DNA of 64,000 bases from WTGA01 sp965231865 (lineage in GTDB: Bacteria; Pseudomonadota; Gammaproteobacteria; Arenicellales; Poriferihabitantaceae). Under the pieces are notes generated by a model. That model was not told the origin of the DNA and ran no database searches. It saw nothing but the letters and a program-made list of their open reading frames with translations. A program made the translations under genes and the position numbers. The stretch covers positions 310,001-374,000 of the forward strand of contig CBDDOJ010000002.1 of NCBI GenBank assembly GCA_965231865.1, given 5' to 3'. Position 1 is the first letter of the stretch. The number at the start of each line of letters is the position of its first letter. Positions 1 through 8,677 of the stretch are shown here, in pieces.

Positions 1-743
1 ATCAGTTTCGCCGGCTCCCGGCTTCCCCGGGAAACCGACAACAGTGAACCCATCTTGAGACGTTTCATCTGGGCCTCGTTCAGCACCGTGGTGCGGACCC
101 CATGGCTTTTCTGCATCGCTTTCGCCTGCCGCGCCAAATAGCCGGGGGTACAGATATTGCCGGGCAGGTTTGAGATGGTTTTCGCAAAACTCACGCCTGC
201 CGCCACCGCTACGCCCTGGTATACCCCGGCCCGCACTGTCTTAAGGAATTCCCGTTCAACCGGCAGATTTATTTTTTTTAGCCGGTGCGGTTTCTTCCTT
301 GTACTTTTTGTGTCGTCATAACGATACAATACCTCCTCGGCAGCCTCCACAAGGTTGCGGGCCTGCCGCATCTTTGTGGAGTCACTGTCAAACGAGTCGA
401 GCAGCGTGAAATCCGCGGACCGGATGTTGTTCCCGCTGATCTGCTTTACGGCTGCCTGCACCGCATTTCTGAACGAAACTCCCGTGATTGACTGCTTTTT
501 CCCCAACCCCAGCAACAGGATTCTGCGGGCCTTGACACCGTGTGGATTGTGGAGCATCAACATGGTCCCGTTTTCCGCCGTCAAGTCCCCCAGGGCGACC
601 AGTGCTCCGATCTGTCCGCCCCCGGCTTTATCGAGAATTTCTCCGCAGGGCGATAACCGCGGCTTTTTTGACTGGTAGACCCCCACTACCAGGCAGGGTG
701 ATGGGTGTTGAATCAAATCTACGGCTTTGGCTGAGTAATCCAT
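1..743 (-). CDS. pepA: Leucyl aminopeptidase, N-terminal part (cut by window edge)
   Basis: Cytosolic M17 leucine aminopeptidase, which releases N-terminal residues from peptides; some family members also bind DNA. I translated the minus strand by hand: an uninterrupted frame of 247 codons runs off the left edge. The end of the visible part reads NLPGNICTPGYLA and then GSLLSVSRGSREPAKL, both typical of the stretch joining the N-terminal domain to the catalytic domain of PepA. The metal-binding catalytic residues lie beyond the window. ATG at 743 is preceded by GAGGGAG at a good distance. The gene diverges from lptF, the usual arrangement in Gammaproteobacteria. Confidence 0.88.
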   Translation of the reverse strand, partial: MDYSAKAVDLIQHPSPCLVVGVYQSKKPRLSPCGEILDKAGGGQIGALVALGDLTAENGTMLMLHNPHGVKARRILLLGLGKKQSITGVSFRNAVQAAVKQISGNNIRSADFTLLDSFDSDSTKMRQARNLVEAAEEVLYRYDDTKSTRKKPHRLKKINLPVEREFLKTVRAGVYQGVAVAAGVSFAKTISNLPGNICTPGYLARQAKAMQKSHGVRTTVLNEAQMKRLKMGSLLSVSRGSREPAKL

Positions 744-910
744 GGGCTCCCTCGCAATCAGTGCTGGAAAAACGAAAATAACTGGAAAATTAATATTCAG
801 ACAATTCTACCACCCTGTAAAATCTGAAAGTATCGTTCCGGTCATTGGTTTGTTATTTGTGACCCGGGCTTTGCCGGCAGAAAAAAATTGGAATCCCGGG
901 AAACCAGAAA
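744..910. promoter_or_regulatory. Divergent pepA/lptF intergenic region
   Basis: A 167-bp AT-richer gap between divergent genes, so it must carry promoters in both directions. On the minus strand, TTGTCT (804-799) and TTATTT (781-776) are separated by 17 bases and could serve pepA. I see no equally good pair for lptF. Assignment is by eye only. Confidence 0.35.
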
Positions 911-1996
911 ATGATTATCCACCGAGCTTTCATTCGTGAAGTGCTGCAGACCTGTACGGCGGTGATGGCAATCCTGTTTTCCATCTTCCTGGTTACGCGC
1001 CTGGTTGGGTTTCTCAACGAGGCGGTGGCGGGGGACGCCCCCCTGGATCAGGTGTTTTTGCTCCTGTTGTTGAAGATGATGACGTATCTGGACATCCTGG
1101 TCCCCCTGGTGCTTTATATTTCCATTCTCCTGGTGATGGGCCGGTGGGCCCGGGACAACGAACTCACCGTTATCAGTGCCTGCGGGATTGGCATACAGGA
1201 ATTTGTCCGGCCGGTTCTGGTTCTGTTTGCAATAGTCGGGACAATGGTCGCGGCCTTCTCCCTGTATATCGCCCCGTTGTCCGCAGAGATTTTCCAGTCG
1301 ATCCAGCATGAACACCGGAGCCGGTCTGACACCACCGGAATCATTCCCGGTGTTTTCACAGGAACCCGAACCACTGACGGGGTCTATTTTGTGGAGCGCT
1401 ACAACCGCCAAACGGATGTCTTTTTCGATATTTTTGTCTACAACGAACATGAGGGCCAGGATGAAATCGTTATCGCAAGCAGTGGATATAAAACGGTAGA
1501 CGAAAAGACCGGGGATGATTTTTTTGTTTTGACCAACGGCACCCAGTACCGCGCCGTGGCCGGCTCCAGCGATTATTCCATGATCGACTTTGAAAACTAT
1601 GCGGTTCGTCTGAAACAACCCGCCACGGATGAATTGCGGCTGCCCGTGAAAGCCAAATCCACCCTGGCCCTGCTCGAAGACCCTGGTCGGTCCGCCGTTG
1701 GTGAATTTCACTGGCGTATTTCGAAAATAGCCATGCTGCCGGTCCTGATGCTCTTTGCGCTTTCCTTTTCATCGGTTCGATATCGCAAAACCCGTTTCCC
1801 CGGGGTGTTGGTCGCTTTGCTGGTGTACTTCGGGTACTCCAATGTCCTGGGGCTGGTGGTGGCCCTGATTCGCAAGGGAACGGTTCATCCACACCTGTCC
1901 CTGTGGATTGCCCATCTGGTTTTTTTCTTTCTTGCGATGTATCTGTTCAGACGGCGGCACCTGAATTTGCGGCTGATTCCGAGGTTGCCGGGCTGA
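911..1996 (+). CDS. lptF: LPS export permease LptF
   Basis: Inner-membrane permease of the LptB2FG ABC transporter, which extracts lipopolysaccharide from the inner membrane and hands it to LptC/LptA. The 361-residue product has the family architecture: about three N-terminal membrane helices (residues 10-120), a periplasmic jellyroll domain (about 125-260) and three C-terminal helices. The N-terminus (IIHRAFIREVLQT) matches LptF. It overlaps lptG by one base (TGATG), so the two are translationally coupled. Confidence is high from the pair order, length and divergent pepA. Confidence 0.93.
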   Translation: MIIHRAFIREVLQTCTAVMAILFSIFLVTRLVGFLNEAVAGDAPLDQVFLLLLLKMMTYLDILVPLVLYISILLVMGRWARDNELTVISACGIGIQEFVRPVLVLFAIVGTMVAAFSLYIAPLSAEIFQSIQHEHRSRSDTTGIIPGVFTGTRTTDGVYFVERYNRQTDVFFDIFVYNEHEGQDEIVIASSGYKTVDEKTGDDFFVLTNGTQYRAVAGSSDYSMIDFENYAVRLKQPATDELRLPVKAKSTLALLEDPGRSAVGEFHWRISKIAMLPVLMLFALSFSSVRYRKTRFPGVLVALLVYFGYSNVLGLVVALIRKGTVHPHLSLWIAHLVFFFLAMYLFRRRHLNLRLIPRLPG

Positions 1997-3063
1997 TGCG
2001 CATTCTCGACCGCTACCTGGGGCGCATCATTCTCAAATATACCCTGCTCAGCATGATAACGCTGCTTGGGTTGTTCACTTTTGCCACCTTCATTGATCAA
2101 CTGGGGGACCTGGGCAAGGGGGAGTATGACCTTTACGCCGCCATCCGCTATGTCCTGCTGGTCATCCCCAGAACCATTTATGAGCTGTTTCCCATGGCCG
2201 CTCTGCTCGGCACAATCATTGGCCTTTCAATGCTGGCCAATGATTCCGAATTGATTGTCATGCGGGCCAGCGGCATTTCCATCCTGCAGATCACTTCTGC
2301 GGCGTTGAAAATGGGGGGCCTGTTCATCATCGCCTCTATTCTCATTGGCGAACTGGTGTCCCCCTACACGGAAACCCGGGCCCAGCGGGAAAAAGCCGAG
2401 GCCCTGCAGAAAACTCCCCAGCAACAGATTCCTTTTGGTTTTTGGATGCGGGACAGGCAGGCCTATGTCAACATCGGGGAAATCTTTCCCGACCTGACCC
2501 TGTCGAAGCTGAAACGGTTTGAATTCGACGACTCCAACAAGCTGCGTTCCCTGGTTTCAGCCAACCGCGCGAATTTTGAAGAAGATCACTGGGCAACCCA
2601 CCGCGTGCAACAGACCACCATTGAACCCAGCGGGGAGACCTCTGCCCTGTCCAGCCCCACTGTGAAATGGCAGACTCCCATCACCCCGCAAATCCTGTCG
2701 GTTTTTCTGATACAGCCCGATCAACTGTCCTTCCTGCAGTTGAGTCGCTATATCAACCATTTGAGCCATAACAAGCAAAAAACCGCCCCGTATGAACTGG
2801 CCTTCTGGAATAAAATCATGTTGCCGCTTTCAACCGCGGTCATGGTCATCCTCGCGATACCATTCGCATTCGCCAATATTCGCTCGGGAACATTGGGACA
2901 AAGCCTGTTCTTTGGTATCATGCTGGGCATCGGGTTTTATGTGGCAAACAAAAGCATTGGCTACCTGGTTCTTGCGTATGAACTTTCTCCGATGCTGGGC
3001 GCAACCCTCCCAGTCGTCGGATTTCTGATGTTGGCAATGGTGATGATGCGACAAATTGAATAG
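1996..3063 (+). CDS. lptG: LPS export permease LptG
   Basis: Partner permease of LptF in the LptB2FGC lipopolysaccharide exporter. The 355-residue product starts MRILDRYLGRIIL, the standard LptG N-terminus, followed by membrane helices, a periplasmic domain and C-terminal helices ending VGFLMLAMVMMRQIE. The frame is open upstream to 1903, but the ATG at 1996, overlapping the lptF stop by one base, gives the normal family length and is preferred. A 104-bp gap follows before the next gene, which probably has its own promoter. Confidence 0.93.
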   Translation: MRILDRYLGRIILKYTLLSMITLLGLFTFATFIDQLGDLGKGEYDLYAAIRYVLLVIPRTIYELFPMAALLGTIIGLSMLANDSELIVMRASGISILQITSAALKMGGLFIIASILIGELVSPYTETRAQREKAEALQKTPQQQIPFGFWMRDRQAYVNIGEIFPDLTLSKLKRFEFDDSNKLRSLVSANRANFEEDHWATHRVQQTTIEPSGETSALSSPTVKWQTPITPQILSVFLIQPDQLSFLQLSRYINHLSHNKQKTAPYELAFWNKIMLPLSTAVMVILAIPFAFANIRSGTLGQSLFFGIMLGIGFYVANKSIGYLVLAYELSPMLGATLPVVGFLMLAMVMMRQIE

Positions 3064-3167
3064 CCGATTTACCGGCCCCGGCAACAACCCAATTCGTGCC
3101 TGTGACCCAGCGTGTTTCCATATCACGGCGGTCATGGGATGTGAATTACCAACCGCAAACTAATTTC

Positions 3168-4058
3168 ATGAAAAATATCAATGTTTCTTTTATCGGTCTC
3201 GGTGTCATGGGGTATCCCATGGCCGGGCATCTCGCGCGCCACGGCTATTCGGTCTGTGTCTACAATCGCACCACCGAAAAAGCGGAAAAATGGGTCGAGC
3301 AGCATGGCGGCTCCCTGGCCAGGACCCCCGCAGAAGCCGCAGACAACGCAGACTTTGTTTTGTCCTGCGTGGGAAATGACGATGACCTGCGCAGTGTAAC
3401 CACTGGAAATGACGGCGCTTTTCAGGCCATGAAAAGCGGGTCAGTCTTTGTCGATCATACCACCGCCTCGGCGACGGTGGCCCGCGAACTCCACGCCGTC
3501 GCGGCGGACAGGCACTTCGGCTTTCTGGATGCGCCGGTCTCCGGGGGGCAGGCCGGCGCCGAAAACGGGGTTCTCACCGTGATGGTCGGCGGAGACCAGG
3601 ATACCTTTGACCGGGGCAAACCTCTCTTTGACTGCTATTCCCAGACCGCCTTGTTGATGGGGGACAGCGGGTCCGGGCAGCTCACCAAAATGGTGAACCA
3701 GATCTGCATCGCCGGCCTGGTACAGGGGTTGTCCGAAGGGCTGGCCTTCGGCGTCAACGCGGGACTGGATGGTTTGAAGGTTTTCGATGTGATCTCCAAA
3801 GGCGCTGCCGGTTCCTGGCAAATGGTCAACCGGCACCAGACCATGCTCGACAATGAATTTGAATTTGGCTTTGCCGTCAAATGGATGAGAAAGGACCTGG
3901 GCCTGTGTTTCGACGAGGCGAAATCCAATGGATCAGAACTCCCGGTAACCGCCCTCGTGGACACCTACTACAAAGAGGTTCAGGAATCAGGCGGTGACCG
4001 GTATGACACCTCCAGCCTGGTGACCCGCTTGTTCAGAAAAGACCTCGGCGGCAGCTAG
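3168..4058 (+). CDS. Beta-hydroxyacid dehydrogenase (3-hydroxyisobutyrate dehydrogenase / glyoxylate-succinic semialdehyde reductase type)
   Basis: NAD(P)-dependent oxidoreductase of the 6-phosphogluconate-dehydrogenase-like superfamily, 296 residues. The Rossmann motif GLGVMGYPMAGHL is at about residues 8-20, the substrate-binding signature DAPVSGGQAGAENG at about 120, the catalytic Lys in GQLTKMVNQ at about 170, and a second conserved Lys in WMRKDLGL. The family includes HIBADH, tartronate-semialdehyde reductase and GLYR-type aldehyde reductases; sequence alone does not fix the substrate. The start at 3168 fits the family N-terminus (MKNINVSFIGLG), although no clear Shine-Dalgarno precedes it. 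Only 18 bases separate it from mtnA, suggesting a common transcript and a possible aldehyde-reducing role in methylthioadenosine salvage (inference). Confidence 0.85.
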   Translation: MKNINVSFIGLGVMGYPMAGHLARHGYSVCVYNRTTEKAEKWVEQHGGSLARTPAEAADNADFVLSCVGNDDDLRSVTTGNDGAFQAMKSGSVFVDHTTASATVARELHAVAADRHFGFLDAPVSGGQAGAENGVLTVMVGGDQDTFDRGKPLFDCYSQTALLMGDSGSGQLTKMVNQICIAGLVQGLSEGLAFGVNAGLDGLKVFDVISKGAAGSWQMVNRHQTMLDNEFEFGFAVKWMRKDLGLCFDEAKSNGSELPVTALVDTYYKEVQESGGDRYDTSSLVTRLFRKDLGGS

Positions 4059-4076
4059 CCGCCGCGGCAATATCCT

Positions 4077-5174
4077 GTGCTGGTAGAAGGGCGACCATTC
4101 AAAACCATCTGGACAGATGCCGACCCGGGCTGCATCCATATCATCGATCAAACGCTGCTGCCCCACCGGTTTGAAATCCGGCAGCTGACTCACCTTGACG
4201 AGGTGGTGTTTGCGATCACGCATATGCAGGTGCGGGGAGCGCCACTGATTGGTGCCGCGGCGGCGTACGGCATCTGTCTGGCCCTTGACGAGAACCCGTC
4301 CAACCCCTCCCTTGCCCACGCAATGGAGCTGTTGGGCAGGACCCGCCCCACGGCGGTGAATCTTCAATGGGCCCTGGATCGCATGCGGTCTGCGGTACTG
4401 CCTGTCCCGGAAGACCACCGGGCCCGGGCCGCCTACCTGGAAGCCGGCAAAATCTGCGAGGAGGATGTCCGGGTCTGCCAACGCATTGGCGAATTCGGGC
4501 TGGATATCATCCGGGAACTGCACCGCAAACAGCCGGACCGTCCGGTAAATATTTTAACCCATTGCAATGCCGGATGGCTGGCAACCATTGACTGGGGAAC
4601 TGCCACCTCCCCCATTTACCATGCCCAGGTCGCAGAAATCCCCGTTCATGTCTGGGTCGACGAGACCCGCCCCCGGAACCAGGGGGCGGCCCTGACCTGT
4701 TTTGAACTGGACCAGCAGGACATTCCCCATACCCTTGTTGTGGACAACGCCGGGGGGCATTTAATGCAGCAGGGCCGGGTAGACCTGGTGATTACCGGTA
4801 CCGACCGAACGGCGCGAAACGGGGATGTCGCCAACAAGATTGGCACCTACCTGAAAGCCCTGGCGGCAAAAGACAACGGAATTCCATTTTACGTTGCCCT
4901 GCCATCTTCCACCATCGACTGGCACTGCACCCGCGGGGCCGAAATCCCCATTGAATATCGCTCAACCACCGAAATCACCCACCTCCACGGCATCGATTCC
5001 AGCGGAAACCTGGAACAGGTCAGGGTCTCCCCCCCGGGGTCTCCTGCTGAAAACCCGGCTTTTGACATTACCCCTGCCGAGCTGGTTGACGGCCTGATTA
5101 CCGAGCGCGGGGTCGTCCCCCCGAATGAAGCCGCCCTTTCCCGGATGTTTCCCGAATTCAGCCCCCATGCGTAA
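4077..5174 (+). CDS. mtnA: Methylthioribose-1-phosphate isomerase
   Basis: Converts 5-methylthioribose-1-phosphate to 5-methylthioribulose-1-phosphate in recycling of methylthioadenosine (MTA); related to eIF2B-alpha. The 365-residue length is normal. Visible family motifs are MQVRGAPLIGAAAAYG near residue 50, the catalytic-Cys segment LTHCNAGWLAT near 165, and the Asp-containing segment GTDRTARNGDVANKIGT near 245. The start is GTG at 4077. The downstream aldolase start overlaps the mtnA stop, which points to coupled translation. The canonical methionine-salvage genes mtnB, mtnC and mtnD are not nearby. Confidence 0.92.
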   Translation: MLVEGRPFKTIWTDADPGCIHIIDQTLLPHRFEIRQLTHLDEVVFAITHMQVRGAPLIGAAAAYGICLALDENPSNPSLAHAMELLGRTRPTAVNLQWALDRMRSAVLPVPEDHRARAAYLEAGKICEEDVRVCQRIGEFGLDIIRELHRKQPDRPVNILTHCNAGWLATIDWGTATSPIYHAQVAEIPVHVWVDETRPRNQGAALTCFELDQQDIPHTLVVDNAGGHLMQQGRVDLVITGTDRTARNGDVANKIGTYLKALAAKDNGIPFYVALPSSTIDWHCTRGAEIPIEYRSTTEITHLHGIDSSGNLEQVRVSPPGSPAENPAFDITPAELVDGLITERGVVPPNEAALSRMFPEFSPHA

Positions 5175-5826
5175 GGAGCACCGGCTGCGGACCCGCCTGG
5201 TGCAGGCCGCCCGGGGCCTGGCGGAATCCGGGCTTTCTCCGGGCCGGTCCGGAAACCTTTCCGTGCGCCACAAGGATGGCATGTTGATTACTCCCTCTGC
5301 CGTTGCCTACCAGGACCTGCACGAGACGGAGATTGTTTTCCTTGGTTTCGATGGCGACCACCGGGGGGAGAAACGAAAACCGTCTTCGGAATGGCGCCTC
5401 CATGCTTCCATATACCGCCGTCATTCCACCGCCGAATCGGTGTTGCACTGCCATTCCCTGTATGCCACCACCCTGGCCTGCCATGGCCTGGCCATCCCGG
5501 CCTTTCACTACATGGTGGCGGCAGGCGGCGGGAAGGACATCCCCTGTTGCGGGTATGCCACCTTTGGCAGCACGGAACTCGCCCGGCTTGCCACGGAAGC
5601 CCTTGCAGACCGCCGGGCCTGCCTGATGAAAAATCACGGGGGGCTGGTCTATGGAGACTCCCTGGATTCAGCCGTTGACCTCGCCCATGAAGTGGAGAAT
5701 CTGGCGCAGATGTACTGGAGCGCACTGCAGATTGGCAAACCCGCCATCCTGGACGATGAAGAGATGACCCGGGTAGTCGCCCGATTCAAGCATTACGGGA
5801 CCCGGAACCGGGGTAGCCCCCGGTGA
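5167..5826 (+). CDS. Class II aldolase/adducin-family protein, likely (methylthio)ribulose-1-phosphate aldolase
   Basis: Zinc-dependent class II aldolase of 219 residues, like L-fuculose-1-phosphate aldolase. Visible features are the phosphate-binding segment SGNLSVR near residue 31, the Glu in PSSEWRLHASIY near 75, the zinc ligands in LHCHSLYAT near 95, and the later His in KNHGGLVYG near 157. The ATG at 5167 lies inside the end of mtnA (8-base overlap), so the pair is an operon. In organisms with the DHAP shunt, mtnA is paired with such an aldolase, which splits 5-methylthioribulose-1-phosphate into DHAP and 2-methylthioacetaldehyde. MtnB dehydratase belongs to the same fold and is the main alternative. 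Confidence 0.8.
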   Translation: MRKEHRLRTRLVQAARGLAESGLSPGRSGNLSVRHKDGMLITPSAVAYQDLHETEIVFLGFDGDHRGEKRKPSSEWRLHASIYRRHSTAESVLHCHSLYATTLACHGLAIPAFHYMVAAGGGKDIPCCGYATFGSTELARLATEALADRRACLMKNHGGLVYGDSLDSAVDLAHEVENLAQMYWSALQIGKPAILDDEEMTRVVARFKHYGTRNRGSPR

Positions 5827-5865
5827 GAATTCCGTTGGGTTGGGAGTTGCGTTCGAAGTTCAGGA

Positions 5866-6288
5866 CTAGCTTTTCAGTTCCTTGAGCTTCTCAATGGCGC
5901 GAATCTGTGCCGCATAGGCGGCCAGCTCCGCTTTCATCTGGGCATACTCCTGGTCGTCTGCACTGGACTCCCTGAGCTTCTCTTCCGCCTTTTTCATGGA
6001 CTCCCGGGCAGACACCTCATCCAGGTCTTCCCCCCGCATTGCCGTATCGGAAAGCACGGTGACAAGATGGGGCTGAACTTCCAGGAGCCCCCCGGTGATA
6101 AAGAAAAACTGCTGTTCGCCATTCTCTTGCTGTACCCGGACATCCCCGGGCTTCAACCGCGTGATCAGCGGCGTGTGCCTGGGCGCGATGCCCAGCTCCC
6201 CGGAAATCCCCGGGGCAAAGACCATGGCACCCTCACCGGACCAGATGGCTTCCTCGGCGCTTACAATTTCGACCTGTATCGTGGACAT
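5866..6288 (-). CDS. atpC: ATP synthase epsilon subunit
   Basis: Rotor epsilon subunit of F1, connecting gamma with the c-ring and inhibiting ATP hydrolysis. The 140-residue product has the beta-sandwich N-terminal domain (QVEIVSAEEAIWSGEG; PGISGELGIAPRHTPL) and a C-terminal helical hairpin rich in Lys, Glu and Ala. It is last in the atp operon, 38 bases after atpD, and its stop faces the aldolase stop convergently 39 bases away. Confidence 0.95.
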   Translation of the reverse strand: MSTIQVEIVSAEEAIWSGEGAMVFAPGISGELGIAPRHTPLITRLKPGDVRVQQENGEQQFFFITGGLLEVQPHLVTVLSDTAMRGEDLDEVSARESMKKAEEKLRESSADDQEYAQMKAELAAYAAQIRAIEKLKELKS

Positions 6289-6326
6289 GTGTTGTTCCTG
6301 GTCAGTTAGTGGGTCAGTTCAGTGGG

Positions 6327-7727
6327 TCAGCTCAGTTGCTTGGCTTTTTCCACGGCTTCATCAATGCTGCCAACCATGTAAAAAGCCTGTTCCGGCAAGT
6401 GGTCGTACTCACCATTTGCAATGCCCTGAAAGCCCTTGATGGTGTCGTTCAGGGTGACATATTTCCCCGGTGTGCCGGTAAATGTCTGGGCAACCGTAAA
6501 CGGCTGGGAGAGGAATCTCTGCATGCGCCGGGCCCGGCCCACCGCAAGCTTGTCATCTTCGGACAACTCGTCCATCCCCAGGATCGCAATGATATCCTGG
6601 AGTTCCTTATACCGCTGCAGGGTGCCCTGTACCGACCGCGCGGTGTCATAGTGCTCGTTTCCAATGACCAGGGGGTCGAGCATCCGGGAGGTGGAGTCCA
6701 GGGGATCCACCGCAGGGTAGATTCCCAGCTCCGCAACCTGGCGGGACAGGACCAGTGTGGCATCAAGGTGGGCAAACGTCGTCGCCGGCGAGGGATCGGT
6801 CAGGTCGTCTGCGGGAACGTAAATGGCCTGAAAGGAGGTAATGGAGCCGGTCTTGGTGGAGGTAATGCGTTCCTGCAGGGCCCCCATTTCATCGGCCAGG
6901 GTCGGCTGATAGCCCACCGCCGAGGGCATGCGGCCGAGAAGTGCCGAGACTTCGGTTCCCGCCAGTGTGTACCGGTAGATGTTGTCTATGAACAACAAAA
7001 CATCCCGGCCTTCGTCCCGGAAATGTTCCGCCATGGTCAGGCCGGACAGGGCAACCCGCAGCCGGTTGCCCGGGGGTTCGTTCATCTGCCCGTATACCAT
7101 GGCAACCTTGGACTGGGTGAAGTCTTCGATATTGACCACCCCGGCTTCCTGCATTTCGTGGTAGAAATCATTCCCTTCACGGGTACGCTCTCCCACCCCG
7201 GCAAATACGGACAACCCGCTGTGGGCCGTCGCGATATTGTTAATCAGTTCCAGAAGCGTAACGGTCTTTCCAACCCCGGCACCTCCAAACAGCCCGATCT
7301 TGCCGCCTTTCGCAATGGGCATGATCAGGTCAACCACTTTAATCCCGGTTTCAAGCAGTTCAACACTGGCGGCCTGGTCTTCGTAGGTTGGTGCAGGCCG
7401 ATGAATGGGCATCCGGCTTTCGCTGAGAATTTCACCTGCCTCGTCCACCGCATTCCCGAGCACGTCCATGATCCGCCCCAGGGTCCCTTCCCCCACCGGA
7501 ACCATGATGGGTCCCCCGGTATTGCTCACCTCGATTCCCCGTCTCAGGCCATCCGATGAGCCCATCGCAATGCATCGTACCACCCCATCCCCCATTTGCT
7601 GCTGTACTTCCAGGGTCAGGTCAGCGCCCGATACGACCAGTGCCTCATACACCTTTGGCACCGCCTCCCGGGGAAACTGTACATCAACGACTGCGCCAAT
7701 TATTTCTACGATATTTCCAGAACTCAT
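6327..7727 (-). CDS. atpD: ATP synthase beta subunit
   Basis: Catalytic subunit of F1-ATPase, 466 residues. The Walker A motif GGAGVGKTV is near residue 150, the Walker B region ends LLFIDNIYRYT near 240, and the catalytic Glu lies in GVGERTREGNDFY near 182. The sequence is of the ordinary bacterial type with no insertions. It sits between atpG and atpC in the standard order. The start MSSGNIVEIIGAVVDVQFP is canonical. Confidence 0.97.
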   Translation of the reverse strand: MSSGNIVEIIGAVVDVQFPREAVPKVYEALVVSGADLTLEVQQQMGDGVVRCIAMGSSDGLRRGIEVSNTGGPIMVPVGEGTLGRIMDVLGNAVDEAGEILSESRMPIHRPAPTYEDQAASVELLETGIKVVDLIMPIAKGGKIGLFGGAGVGKTVTLLELINNIATAHSGLSVFAGVGERTREGNDFYHEMQEAGVVNIEDFTQSKVAMVYGQMNEPPGNRLRVALSGLTMAEHFRDEGRDVLLFIDNIYRYTLAGTEVSALLGRMPSAVGYQPTLADEMGALQERITSTKTGSITSFQAIYVPADDLTDPSPATTFAHLDATLVLSRQVAELGIYPAVDPLDSTSRMLDPLVIGNEHYDTARSVQGTLQRYKELQDIIAILGMDELSEDDKLAVGRARRMQRFLSQPFTVAQTFTGTPGKYVTLNDTIKGFQGIANGEYDHLPEQAFYMVGSIDEAVEKAKQLS

Positions 7728-7786
7728 GGCTAGAAAAACCTCTGTTTAATGTTCAAATTCGTTAAAAGGTGCTCCATGGCATCCGC

Positions 7787-8647
7787 CTACACGGCCGCTG
7801 CACCACCCACTATTTCAGACAGTTCCTGCGTAATCGCCGCCTGCCTGGCCTTGTTGTAAACCAGTTGCAAATCATCAATCAACTTGCCCGCATTGTCCGT
7901 GGCCGCCTTCATGGCCACCATTCTTGCGGCCTGTTCACATGCGGAATTTTCCGCAACCGCCTGGTAAACCAGGGATTCGATATACCGGTCCATCAGTACA
8001 TCGATCACTTCCTTGGCATCCGGTTCATAAATGTAATCCCAGTAATGGGACAGGTCCTCTTCGCCGCTGGGAACGATGGGAATCAACTGCTCTACCCCCG
8101 GTGTCTGGGTCATGGTATTCACAAATTCATTGCTCACAATGAACAGGCGATCAATCTTCTCTTCCTGATATCCATCCATCATCACCTTGATCGCACCGAT
8201 GAGTTCTTCCAGCTCCGGGGCATCCCCCAGACCGGTGGCTTCGCTCAGGATTTCAATCTTGTGACGTTTGAAAAAGGCGCTGGCTTTTTTTCCGATGACG
8301 GAAGCCCTGATCTCCACCCCCTTGTCCCGCCAGTCGGACATGGCGCTGACTACGCGGCGAAACACGTTCACATTCAGGCCTCCGCAAAGACCCCTGTCAC
8401 TGGAGACAATGATGAATCCCACCGCCTTGGGCTCCCGTTCCATCAGGTAGGGATGCTTGTACTCGGGATGGGCATGGGCCAGATGTGCCACCACCGTCCG
8501 CATTTTCGCCGCATAGGGCCGGGCGGCGGTCATCCTGTCCTTGGCGCGCCGCATTTTGCTGGCGGCCACCATTTCCATCGCCTTGGTGATCTTCCGCGTG
8601 CTGCCGATGCTCTTGATCTGGTTACGAATTTCTTTTGCGCCTGCCAT
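7787..8647 (-). CDS. atpG: ATP synthase gamma subunit
   Basis: Central-stalk subunit whose rotation drives conformational change in the alpha-beta hexamer. It has 286 residues with the characteristic N-terminal coiled-coil segment (AGAKEIRNQIKSIGSTRKIT) and the C-terminal helix (AATDNAGKLIDDLQLVYNKA). Both ends of the gamma subunit are conserved because they form the coiled coil inside F1. Spacing to atpA is 30 bases and to atpD 59 bases. Confidence 0.96.
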   Translation of the reverse strand: MAGAKEIRNQIKSIGSTRKITKAMEMVAASKMRRAKDRMTAARPYAAKMRTVVAHLAHAHPEYKHPYLMEREPKAVGFIIVSSDRGLCGGLNVNVFRRVVSAMSDWRDKGVEIRASVIGKKASAFFKRHKIEILSEATGLGDAPELEELIGAIKVMMDGYQEEKIDRLFIVSNEFVNTMTQTPGVEQLIPIVPSGEEDLSHYWDYIYEPDAKEVIDVLMDRYIESLVYQAVAENSACEQAARMVAMKAATDNAGKLIDDLQLVYNKARQAAITQELSEIVGGAAAV

Positions 8648-8677
8648 GTTCGTTACCCTGCCGAGATGGTTTCCACG

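Noticed and set aside
6309..7559. Plus-strand frame of 416 codons opposite atpD
   Set aside because: Lies entirely over the conserved ATP synthase beta gene; no start signal and no family resemblance.
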